A DNA stretch of 36,778 bases from a virus: the IMG/VR virus record IMGVR_UViG_3300027710_002191, positions 1 through 36,778 of that record, one strand, 5' to 3'. The translations under genes were made by a program, and so were the position numbers. The notes beneath the pieces were generated by a model, which saw only the letters and a program-made list of their open reading frames with translations, was not told the origin of the DNA and ran no database searches. How positions within the stretch are numbered: the first letter of the stretch is position 1; every line of letters starts with the position of its first letter. Positions 25,944 to 32,918 of this stretch are shown here, one piece after another.

Positions 25944-26561
25944 GTGAAAACTGAACTTGGTGCTGCAATCAAAGAATTAAGAAAAGAAAGAAACATGAGC
26001 CAAGAAACTTTAGGCAATGCAATTGGTGTAGATAAAGGGAATATTTCTAGATATGAATCAGGAAAACAATTTCCTGAATTAGATAAAATTAGCAATATAG
26101 CCGAAGCGTTAGGTGTAGAAGTTTGGGAACTATTTGCAAAAGCTCAAGGATGTAATTTTTCAGAAGCATCTGAACTGTATAGAGTTCCTTTAATTTCATG
26201 GGTTCAGGCAGGGAATTACAATGAAGTTTTTCTAGATCCAACTAATCTTGATAATTTAGAATGGGTTGAAACAACTTACCGCGCCCGAAGATATACCTAT
26301 GCTTTGAGAGTTGTTGGCGATAGTATGGAACCAAAATTCCCAGAAGGTTGCGTAATTATCGTTGAGCCTGAAGAACAGCCACACAATAAAAGTTATGTGA
26401 TCGCTCTTTTACAAGACAGCAATAAAGCCACTTTCAAGCAGTTGATCGACGATGAATCTGGTAAATATTTAAAGCCTTTAAATGAAAAATATCCAATCAT
26501 GAATATGCAGCCACGTACAGGTTTTTGCGGTGTAGTTAAGAAAATGCAAATGGATGTTTAA
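25944..26561 (+). CDS. CI-like phage repressor, XRE HTH plus S24/LexA peptidase (205 aa)
   Basis: The start is GTG at 25944 with AGG nearby. Residues 5-60 are an XRE helix-turn-helix: ETLGNAIGVDKGNISRYESG. The C-terminal half is a LexA/CI-type self-cleaving domain with the cleavage bond Ala89-Gly90 in SWVQAGNY, catalytic Ser127 in GDSMEP and Lys165 in ATFKQL. All needed residues are intact, so a RecA-triggered, SOS-inducible switch is likely. The gene is flanked by four matching operators, two on each side, with its own promoter on the left. A perfect terminator follows at 26593. The expected role is lysogenic silencing of both early arms. Confidence 0.93.
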   Translation: MKTELGAAIKELRKERNMSQETLGNAIGVDKGNISRYESGKQFPELDKISNIAEALGVEVWELFAKAQGCNFSEASELYRVPLISWVQAGNYNEVFLDPTNLDNLEWVETTYRARRYTYALRVVGDSMEPKFPEGCVIIVEPEEQPHNKSYVIALLQDSNKATFKQLIDDESGKYLKPLNEKYPIMNMQPRTGFCGVVKKMQMDV

Positions 26562-26592
26562 TTCTTAAAAATATAAATTATTAAATAACAAT

Positions 26593-26619
26593 AGCCTGCG
26601 AATAACGCAGGCTTTTTTA
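26593..26619 (+). terminator. Rho-independent terminator after the repressor gene
   Basis: AGCCTGCG and CGCAGGCT form a perfect 8-bp GC-rich stem with an AATAA loop, followed by six T. It ends the repressor transcript before the rightward early promoter. Confidence 0.9.
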
Positions 26620-26635
26620 TTTATTTATTTAAAAA

Positions 26636-26652
26636 GTTGCACTTGACGCAAT
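26636..26652. promoter_or_regulatory. Operator OR1, GTTGCACTTGACGCAAT
   Basis: A 17-bp site of the same consensus as OL1 and OL2. It contains the -35 (TTGACG) of the rightward early promoter. A half-site GTTGCGAGT follows at 26658. Confidence 0.75.
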
Positions 26653-26671
26653 ATAAAGTTGCGAGTAATTT
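26643..26671 (+). promoter_or_regulatory. Rightward early promoter
   Basis: TTGACG (26643-26648) and TAATTT (26666-26671) are spaced exactly 17 bp. Position between the repressor terminator and the first early gene, plus operators over and just after it, support the call. Confidence 0.6.
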
Positions 26672-26680
26672 ATCCAATAT

Positions 26681-26697
26681 GTTGAGTTAAACGCAAC
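26681..26697. promoter_or_regulatory. Operator OR2, GTTGAGTTAAACGCAAC
   Basis: The fourth 17-bp site, centred 45 bp from OR1. The left half is weakest (GTTGA). It ends at the ribosome site GAGGA (26699-26703) of the first early gene, so bound repressor would sit around the transcription start. Confidence 0.7.
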
Positions 26698-26711
26698 TTG
26701 AGGATAAAAAC

Positions 26712-27158
26712 ATGACAATCGCAATTCCAGAATTCCGCCTTCAAACTTGTTTAGCGCTAATCAGTGCGGGCACAACGCAATCGGATCAGTTAATTGGCAC
26801 TGTTTCAGCATTAGAAAAATTCGTTTTTGGTGAGGAAAAAGCTGAAGTAGATGCAACACCTGAGTTCAAAAATGCCAAGACTGAAACACCAGCCAAGGCA
26901 ACAAAGTCGACTGAAAAGTCTGAAGAAGTCAAAGCCGAAGTTGCTGCAAAAGAAGAAACGGCTGCGGAAGAAATCCAAACGAGCATTCCTAACTTCACTA
27001 AAGACGAGGTACACAAGGCACTTGTTGCAGTTGCAAAAGACCACGGTCGCCCTGCACTCGTTACCCTCTTAAAAGAAGTGAATGCCGAAAAGCTAACGGA
27101 TGTTGCCGAATCAGACTATCCAAAACTAATGAAATTAGTTGAGGAGTATCCAGTATGA
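26712..27158 (+). CDS. First rightward early gene, unknown function (148 aa)
   Basis: An N-terminal helical part (IPEFRLQTCLALISAGTTQS then DQLIGTVSALEKFVFG) is joined by a 50-residue Lys/Glu/Ala/Thr-rich linker to a C-terminal module, FTKDEVHKALVAVAKDHGRP then ALVTLLKEVNAEKLTDV. This C-terminal helical module recurs in phage replication operons as a small domain of unknown role. A ribosome site GAGGA is eight bases upstream. Being first in the operon it should be made earliest. The stop TGA overlaps the ATG of the following small gene by three bases (ATGA). I do not assign a function. Confidence 0.75.
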   Translation: MTIAIPEFRLQTCLALISAGTTQSDQLIGTVSALEKFVFGEEKAEVDATPEFKNAKTETPAKATKSTEKSEEVKAEVAAKEETAAEEIQTSIPNFTKDEVHKALVAVAKDHGRPALVTLLKEVNAEKLTDVAESDYPKLMKLVEEYPV

Positions 27159-27313
27159 AAAAAGGACGCTTTGACGAAATCGTAGATAAGCGTTTGAACG
27201 CTATTGATTTCGCAGAACCACAAGAACTTACCCAACGCGAAAAGGTTGTAGCAATTATCAGCCTGACCATTTTAGGCGCGTTGATCATCTTCCTTGCTGC
27301 AACTACGTACTAA
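27155..27313 (+). CDS. Single-helix membrane protein in the early operon (52 aa)
   Basis: An ATG at 27155 with GAGGAG eight bases upstream opens 52 codons ending at TAA 27311-27313. The N-terminal half is charged (MKKGRFDEIVDKRLNAIDFA then EPQELTQREK). Residues about 31-50 (VVAIISLTILGALIIFLAAT) form one hydrophobic helix near the C-terminus. The N-terminal half should face the cytoplasm. Start and stop overlap or closely adjoin neighbours, so it is a real operon gene. Possible roles are membrane anchoring of replication or exclusion, but none is shown. Confidence 0.75.
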   Translation: MKKGRFDEIVDKRLNAIDFAEPQELTQREKVVAIISLTILGALIIFLAATTY

Positions 27314-27323
27314 GGGGCAAGCC

Positions 27324-28613
27324 ATGACTTCACATGCAAAGTTAAGTCCGTCAGCTGCACACCGTTGGATGCATTGTGCGGGCAGCATGATCTTAGAAAA
27401 GGACCTTCCTGATTCTTCATCTGAACATGCTGATCTAGGTACAGCTGCGCATTTCCTTGCATCTGAAAGCTTAGAGCAAGGAAAAAATGCTACTGACTTT
27501 TTGAATCAACAAATTCAATTAACCAATGGTGTAGCAAGTTGGGGAGCGCAAACTGAATCAACTGGACAAGCATTTTTTACTGTTGATTTAGAAATGACAG
27601 AGAACGTTCAAAAGTATCTTGATGCTGTGCGTTCTCAGTCAGAAGGAAACCAACTACTTGTAGAACAACGTGTCGAGTTTTCTAACTACATCAATTCAGA
27701 AAACGCTTTCGGTACTAGTGATGCAGTCGTTTTGACTGATACAGAAATTCAGATCCACGACCTTAAATATGGTCGTGGTGTAAAGGTCAGCGCAGAAAGC
27801 AATGAGCAATTGAAACTCTATGCACTTGGAGCCCTAAACGAGTTCGGTTTGCTTGGCGACTTTGAACAAGTCCGAATGGTTATCCATCAACCACGCTTAG
27901 GCTATATGTCAGAAGATGTTTGCACGATTGCAGAGTTAGAAAACTTTGCCCTAGAAGCAAAAGCATCTGCTGAATTTATCCGCTGCTTAGAAATCGGCTT
28001 AGATGATGGTGATGGCGGTGCAATTGCAGATTTCGAATCTTCATTTAATCCAGGTGAAAAGCAATGCCAATGGTGTAAAGCCAAAGCAACTTGTGAAGCC
28101 TTAGCAAAGCACAATTTGCAAACTGTTTTGGGTGATTTCGATGACCTTACCCAAATCGACCTACAGACCGGTATTTCACAAGCCATAGAGCAAGTTGCAA
28201 ATCACGAAAACGACAAGCTCGGCAAATTGTATGCAGCGATTCCCCTTCTTGAATCGTGGATTAAAGCCATTGATTCAGTGGTTCACCAGAAGCTACATGC
28301 AGGTGAAACGGTTGAGGGTTTCAAACTTGTACAAGGTCGCCAAGGTTCTCGCGCATGGTCAAACGCTGATGAAGCAGAAGCTTTATTAAAAAGCATGCGT
28401 TTAAAAACTGAAGAAATGTACGACCTCAAATTAATCAGCCCAACCACCGCTGAAAAATTAAAGAAAGCCGATGCTATTGGCCCACGTCAGTGGACCAAAG
28501 TCGAAGCCCTTATTACACGTCCTGACGGTAAACCTACGGTTGCACCGATTAGCGACAAACGTCCTGCACTGGATGTAAACCCACAAAACGATTTTGAAGA
28601 CCTAACTGCTTAA
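27324..28613 (+). CDS. DUF2800 Cas4-like PD-(D/E)XK nuclease (429 aa)
   Basis: The start is ATG at 27324 with AAGGGG upstream; a TTG earlier lacks a ribosome site. SPSAAHRWMHCAGSMILEKD is the opening motif of the DUF2800 family. The nuclease core has Asp in FGTSDAVV (about residue 130) and IHDLKYG (about 146) as the D...DxK triad. The Cys group ECQWCKAKATC-type segment (CxxCxxxxxC, residues about 247-256), together with the early MHC, fits the four-Cys iron-sulfur cluster of Cas4/AddB nucleases. It likely processes DNA ends for recombination with the downstream Enc34-type ssDNA-binding protein. The gene is followed by that ORF 13 bases later, with GGAG. Confidence 0.85.
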   Translation: MTSHAKLSPSAAHRWMHCAGSMILEKDLPDSSSEHADLGTAAHFLASESLEQGKNATDFLNQQIQLTNGVASWGAQTESTGQAFFTVDLEMTENVQKYLDAVRSQSEGNQLLVEQRVEFSNYINSENAFGTSDAVVLTDTEIQIHDLKYGRGVKVSAESNEQLKLYALGALNEFGLLGDFEQVRMVIHQPRLGYMSEDVCTIAELENFALEAKASAEFIRCLEIGLDDGDGGAIADFESSFNPGEKQCQWCKAKATCEALAKHNLQTVLGDFDDLTQIDLQTGISQAIEQVANHENDKLGKLYAAIPLLESWIKAIDSVVHQKLHAGETVEGFKLVQGRQGSRAWSNADEAEALLKSMRLKTEEMYDLKLISPTTAEKLKKADAIGPRQWTKVEALITRPDGKPTVAPISDKRPALDVNPQNDFEDLTA

Positions 28614-28626
28614 TGGAGCAATAACA

Positions 28627-29181
28627 ATGAAGATAACTCTTAAAAATGTACGCCTCGCTTTCCCTTGCCTATTTGAAGCTAAAACAGTGAATGGCGAAGG
28701 TGAACCTGCATTCTCTGCATCTTTCCTCTTACCTGCAAACCATCCGCAGATTAAAGAAATTAAAGATGCTATGGAAAAAGCAGGCCAAGAAAAATGGGGC
28801 ACTAAATGGCCTCAAGTTAAAAAAGAAATCGAAACCAAAGATCGTACTGCTTTGCATGATGGCGATACCAAATCTGACTATGACGGTTTTGCAGGTCACT
28901 ACTTCATTTCTGCTCGTAACAAAACGCGCATCACTGTAGTAGATCGTGATCGTACCCCCCTTGTTCAAGCGGACGGTAAACCTTATGCGGGTTGCTTTGT
29001 GAACGCTTCGATCGAACTTTGGTGCCAAGACAACAACTACGGTAAACGCATTAATGCATCGTTACGTGGCGTGCAATTCCTCAAAGACGGTGAAGCGTTT
29101 GCAGGCGGTGGCGTTGCCAATGCTGACGAATTTGACGACTTAGCCGCGGATGAAATTGATACGGATCCTTTATTCGCATAA
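28627..29181 (+). CDS. Enc34-type single-stranded DNA-binding protein, DUF2815 (184 aa)
   Basis: MKITLKNVRLAFPCLFEAKT then NGEGEPAFSASFLLPANHP is the signature of DUF2815, now described as the Enc34 ssDNA-binding family, an OB-fold SSB. NGYKRINASLRG-type strand (YGKRINASLRGVQFLKDGEA) and the acidic tail (DDLAADEIDTDPLFA) are also typical. The acidic C-terminus ending in a phenylalanine-alanine pair is the usual partner-binding tail of phage SSBs. It should coat single strands at the replication fork formed by the family A polymerase and prim-pol helicase. A gap with strong RNA structure follows. Confidence 0.88.
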   Translation: MKITLKNVRLAFPCLFEAKTVNGEGEPAFSASFLLPANHPQIKEIKDAMEKAGQEKWGTKWPQVKKEIETKDRTALHDGDTKSDYDGFAGHYFISARNKTRITVVDRDRTPLVQADGKPYAGCFVNASIELWCQDNNYGKRINASLRGVQFLKDGEAFAGGGVANADEFDDLAADEIDTDPLFA

Positions 29182-29192
29182 CAACCGCCAAG

Positions 29193-29313
29193 TCCAGTAC
29201 TACCTCGACTCGACAAGCTATGAGTGTTGAGACTGGAAATAACCGTAGCAGCTATTGATAGAGGTTTCTATCTCCCCTTTAGGCAATAGCCGTGGTCACT
29301 ACGAGAGTGTGAC
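29193..29313 (+). ncRNA. Candidate structured RNA in the gap before the methyltransferase
   Basis: The gap between the ssDNA-binding protein and the methyltransferase contains no good ORF but folds densely. Stem Ia pairs TCCAGT (29193-29198) with ACTGGA (29232-29237). Stem Ib pairs CTCGAC (29204-29209) with GTTGAG (29226-29231). A second module pairs GCTATTG (29251-29257) with CAATAGC (29284-29290) around an inner hairpin ATAGA-GGTT-TCTAT. Either CGTAG (29244-29248) pairs with CTACG (29299-29303), or GTCAC (29295-29299) pairs with GTGAC (29309-29313). The last two are mutually exclusive, which could allow switching. It matches no RNA class that I recognise. It lies on the coding strand of the early operon. 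The strand and the RNA nature are inference. Confidence 0.45.
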
Positions 29314-29336
29314 TCCCTTCTTACTATAAAACCATT

Positions 29337-29391
29337 GCTTTGGAAAGTGAATGTCTAGTTGTTGACCCCTCTACGTTCACTTTACCAAAGC
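29337..29391 (+). promoter_or_regulatory. Long hairpin just before the methyltransferase ribosome site
   Basis: GCTTTGG plus AAAGTGAA (29337-29351) pair with TTCACTTT and CCAAAGC (29376-29391), interrupted only by one bulged A at 29384. Three more pairs (TGT/ACG) extend the stem inwards around an 18-base loop. The AGGAG ribosome site at 29394-29398 starts three bases later. As RNA it could mask or present the start site; as DNA it is a 15-bp inverted operator. Confidence 0.7.
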
Positions 29392-29405
29392 ATAGGAGAA
29401 TCAAT

Positions 29406-30854
29406 ATGCGACTTAATAAATTAATAATAGATAATTTCGCAGGCGGTGGCGGCACAAGCACAGGTTTAGAACAAGCTTTCGGTCGCTCAGTAGATGTCGC
29501 AATTAATCACGATCCCAAAGCATTAGCAATGCACCGAGCCAATCATCCTGACACCGAACATTATTGCGAAAGTGTTTGGGATGTAGATCCAAGAGAAGTT
29601 GCAAAAGGTAAACCTGTTGGTCTTGTTTGGTTATCGCCTGACTGTAAGCATTTTTCAAAAGCTAAGGGCAGCAAACCTTTGGATAAGAAGATACGCGGTC
29701 TTGCTTGGGTTGCTTTGCGTTGGGCTGATTTAGTTGAACCTGATGTAATCATGCTTGAGAACGTAGAAGAATTCAAAACCTGGGGCAGAATAGGCGAAGA
29801 CGGTAAGCCATGCCCAAAACATAAAGGCAATACTTTCAAAAGCTTTGTAAACGCACTTAAGTATCAAGGGTACGCCGTTGAATGGCGCGTTTTAGTTGCG
29901 TGTGACTTTGGCGCACCTACAACCCGTCGACGCTTTTTTCTTGTTGCTCGTCGTGACGGCCTTCCTATTGTATGGCCGAAGCCTACACATGGTTCCCCTA
30001 ATACAAAGGCAGTTAAATCGGGATTATTGAAACCATTCCGTACAGCAGCCGAGTGCATCGACTGGTCTATTCCATGCCCAAGCATATTCGAGCGCAAAAA
30101 ACCTTTAGCTGAATCAACATCAAAACGTGTTGCCACTGGCTTAGTTCGTCACGTCATTAATAATCCTGAGCCTTTCATTGTAAATGGTAATGTTGCGCCA
30201 GTGATGACAGAGATTGCCAATGCTTCTTCACCTCGATGTATGAAAGCGGATGAACCGATTCGCACAATCTGCGCATCAACGAAAGGCGGACATCATGCAT
30301 TAGTCACAGCATTTATTGCTAAACACTATACAGGCGTAGTTGGCAACAAATGTGATCAAACACTTGGAACCATTACAACTAAGGACCATCACAGCGTTGT
30401 AACAGGAACTATTGTTAAGTTAAGAAATAATTGTATTGGACAATCAGTTCAAGAACCTTTGCACACTATTACTGCCAGTGCTGGGCACTTTGCTGCTGTT
30501 TGTGCATTTCTAACAGCTTTCTATGGCAATGAAAAAGATGCAAACAGCGTTAAGGATCCGCTAAGAACAATTACGACAAAAGACCGTTTCGGTTTGGTTA
30601 TGGTCAAAGGTGTAGCGCATCAAATTGTTGATATCGGCTTGCGTATGTTTCAACCAGTTGAACTTTTCAAAGCTCAGGGTTTTCCAGAAACTTACATTTT
30701 TAGTTATGGCGTGGATGAATCAGGCCAAACTATAAAATTAACAAAAACAGAGCAAACAAGAATGGTTGGTAATTCAGTACCACCTGATCTGGCACGTGCT
30801 TTGGCTACAGCTAATTTTAGTTATTTAAATGATCAAGTAGGGGTTTGCCAATGA
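29406..30854 (+). CDS. C5-cytosine DNA methyltransferase (482 aa)
   Basis: I start at ATG 29406 (AGGAG seven bases upstream). Motif I is DNFAGGGGTSTGLEQAFG (residues 9-26). Motif IV is LSPDCKHFSKAKG with catalytic Cys80 and Asp79 in place of the usual Pro. Motif VI is ENV (118-120), and motif VIII is TTRRRFF (172-178). The closing motif X is MVGNSVPPDLARAL. A long insert between VIII and X with repeated ITTKDRF/ITTKDHH-like segments is the target-recognition region. It would methylate cytosine in phage or host DNA, most simply to evade host restriction. It has no restriction partner, so it is an orphan methyltransferase. It overlaps the polymerase gene by four bases (ATGA). Confidence 0.9.
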   Translation: MRLNKLIIDNFAGGGGTSTGLEQAFGRSVDVAINHDPKALAMHRANHPDTEHYCESVWDVDPREVAKGKPVGLVWLSPDCKHFSKAKGSKPLDKKIRGLAWVALRWADLVEPDVIMLENVEEFKTWGRIGEDGKPCPKHKGNTFKSFVNALKYQGYAVEWRVLVACDFGAPTTRRRFFLVARRDGLPIVWPKPTHGSPNTKAVKSGLLKPFRTAAECIDWSIPCPSIFERKKPLAESTSKRVATGLVRHVINNPEPFIVNGNVAPVMTEIANASSPRCMKADEPIRTICASTKGGHHALVTAFIAKHYTGVVGNKCDQTLGTITTKDHHSVVTGTIVKLRNNCIGQSVQEPLHTITASAGHFAAVCAFLTAFYGNEKDANSVKDPLRTITTKDRFGLVMVKGVAHQIVDIGLRMFQPVELFKAQGFPETYIFSYGVDESGQTIKLTKTEQTRMVGNSVPPDLARALATANFSYLNDQVGVCQ

Positions 30855-32914
30855 CCTCTACTCTCTATCTCGATCTCGAAACCTACTGCGAAACGCCGAT
30901 TAAAAACGGCACTCATGCTTATGCTGAAAATGCCGAAATTACAGTTTTTGCATGGGCTTTAAATGATGGCGAAGTGCATGTTGAGGATCTGACTCAAAAC
31001 GAACCATCACAAGCACTTATTAATTTACTTCATGATGAATCAGTTAAGTTAGTCGCTCATAACTCAGGCTTTGACCGTACTGTTTTGCGCCATTGCTATC
31101 ATGGTGCTGAACTTAAAATCGAACGTTGGGAAGATACAATGGTTCAGGCTTTGAGCCATTCGTTACCAGGCGGCTTAGAAATTCTCTGTGAGATTTTCAA
31201 GATCGATCAGGACAAGGCAAAGGACAAAGCAGGTAAACAACTTATTCAGCTATTTTGCAAACCGCGTCCTGCGAATCAAAAGATCAGACGTGCAACAAGC
31301 AAAACACATCCCGTTGAATGGGCAAGATTTCTTGATTATGCGAAAAACGATATTTTGGCTATGCGCGAATTGCACAGAAAAATTCCTAAATGGAATTATC
31401 GCAATGCTGAATTAGCTTTATGGCATCTTGATCAAAAAATTAATGATCGTGGCGTTTGCATTGATCTTGAGCTAGTCACCTCAGCGATTGAAGCTGTTGA
31501 GAAAGCTCAAAAAGGATTAGCAAAACGCACAGTCACATTAACAGATGGCGAAGTACAAGCTGCAACTCAACGCGACGCAATGCTTGCACATATTCTTGAA
31601 GCACATGGTGTTTCGTTACCCAACATGCAGAAATCAACTTTAGAACGCCGATTAAATGACGAAAATTTGCCTTTAGTTGTGCGTGAATTAATTGCGATAC
31701 GTCTACAAGCATCAACAACCAGTACAGCTAAATACGCAGCATTGGTTAAAGGTACAAGTAAAGACGGTCGATTACGCGGAACGCTTCAATTTAATGGGGC
31801 TTCTCGCACTGGACGTTGGGCCGGACGATTATTCCAGCCACAAAACTTACCACGCCCTGCTCTTAAGCAATCTGTAATTGATGAAGGCATTGAGACTTTG
31901 AAAATCGGCTGTGCTGATATGTTCTATGAAAATGTCATGGAGCTAACCAGTTCTGCAATTCGTGGTTGTATTTGCGCACCTGAAGGCAAAAAGCTCGTTG
32001 TATCTGACTTATCCAATATCGAAGGACGTGCATTAGCTTGGCTTGCAGGTGAAAATTGGAAGATCAAAGCATTTTATGACTTTGATGCAGGCATAGGGCA
32101 TGATCTTTATAAATTGTCTTATGCAAAATCATTCAGCGTTTCGCCTGAGTCAGTAGACAAAGAACAACGCCAAGTAGGTAAGGTTCAGGAGTTAGCCTTA
32201 GGTTATGAAGGCGGTGTTGGTGCGTTTTTAACATTCGCTGCTGCGTACGGCTTAGACCTCGATGCAATGGCAGACCAAGCATACGACAGCTTAGACGCTA
32301 AGATTTTGAATGAAGCAATTCGCGCTTGGGAATGGCATAAGAAAGAACGCCGTTCAACATTTGGACTCAAGAAAAAAACTTGGCTTGTATGTGACTCATT
32401 TAAGCGCTCATGGCGTTATGCGCATCCGAATATCAGTGCATGGTGGAATGAACTAAGACAAGCAGCGATTGAAGCAATACGTAACCCCGACCGCCCTGTG
32501 CCATGCCGCAAAGTTACTTTTATCAAAAAAGGCTCATGGTTATTAATCAAATTACCAAGCGGAAGATACCTATGCTACCCAGGTGCTAAAGCTGAAGACG
32601 GCAAAATTTCTTACCTAGGCAATAACCAGTACACACGTAAATGGGAACGCCTTTACACCTACGGTGGCAAGTTTGCCGAGAACATCACGCAGGCTTTTTC
32701 CCGTGATGTACTTGGCTACAACATGCCGCTAATCGAAGAATCAGGCTATGACATTTGCCTATCGGTACATGACGAAGTGATTACTGAAACAGATGATCAG
32801 CCTGAATTTAACCCTGACCATTTATCAAGTCTGCTTGCACGCAATCCAGATTGGGCAATTGATTTGCCTTTAGCAGCAGCAGGCTTTGAATCTTACCGTT
32901 ATAAGAAGGACTAA
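30851..32914 (+). CDS. Family A DNA polymerase with 3'-5' exonuclease (687 aa)
   Basis: The start is ATG 30851 overlapping the methyltransferase stop. The exonuclease domain has motif I LYLDLETY (Asp8, Glu10), motif II LVAHNSGFDRTVL (near 74), and motif III YAKNDILAMRELH (near 168). The polymerase domain has a QPQNLPRP segment, motif A VVSDLSNIEGRALAWL (Asp near 386), motif B QRQVGKVQELALGYEGGVGA and motif C LSVHDEVITE (near 638). All catalytic residues are present. There is no 5' nuclease domain, as expected of phage polymerases. It should be the replicative enzyme, working with the prim-pol helicase, the ssDNA-binding protein and the clamp-like protein encoded next. Confidence 0.92.
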   Translation: MTSTLYLDLETYCETPIKNGTHAYAENAEITVFAWALNDGEVHVEDLTQNEPSQALINLLHDESVKLVAHNSGFDRTVLRHCYHGAELKIERWEDTMVQALSHSLPGGLEILCEIFKIDQDKAKDKAGKQLIQLFCKPRPANQKIRRATSKTHPVEWARFLDYAKNDILAMRELHRKIPKWNYRNAELALWHLDQKINDRGVCIDLELVTSAIEAVEKAQKGLAKRTVTLTDGEVQAATQRDAMLAHILEAHGVSLPNMQKSTLERRLNDENLPLVVRELIAIRLQASTTSTAKYAALVKGTSKDGRLRGTLQFNGASRTGRWAGRLFQPQNLPRPALKQSVIDEGIETLKIGCADMFYENVMELTSSAIRGCICAPEGKKLVVSDLSNIEGRALAWLAGENWKIKAFYDFDAGIGHDLYKLSYAKSFSVSPESVDKEQRQVGKVQELALGYEGGVGAFLTFAAAYGLDLDAMADQAYDSLDAKILNEAIRAWEWHKKERRSTFGLKKKTWLVCDSFKRSWRYAHPNISAWWNELRQAAIEAIRNPDRPVPCRKVTFIKKGSWLLIKLPSGRYLCYPGAKAEDGKISYLGNNQYTRKWERLYTYGGKFAENITQAFSRDVLGYNMPLIEESGYDICLSVHDEVITETDDQPEFNPDHLSSLLARNPDWAIDLPLAAAGFESYRYKKD

Positions 32915-32918
32915 CGCT

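Noticed and set aside
29200-29260. Hammerhead ribozyme core in the structured gap
   Set aside because: CTATGAG and GGAAA look faintly like the core, but the invariant CUGAUGA is missing two bases and the helices are not arranged as needed.
31215-31275. QLIQLF in the polymerase as a clamp-binding motif
   Set aside because: It lies inside the exonuclease domain, probably as part of a buried helix, and does not fit the usual QLxLF or QxxLxF spacing. Kept out of the clamp argument.
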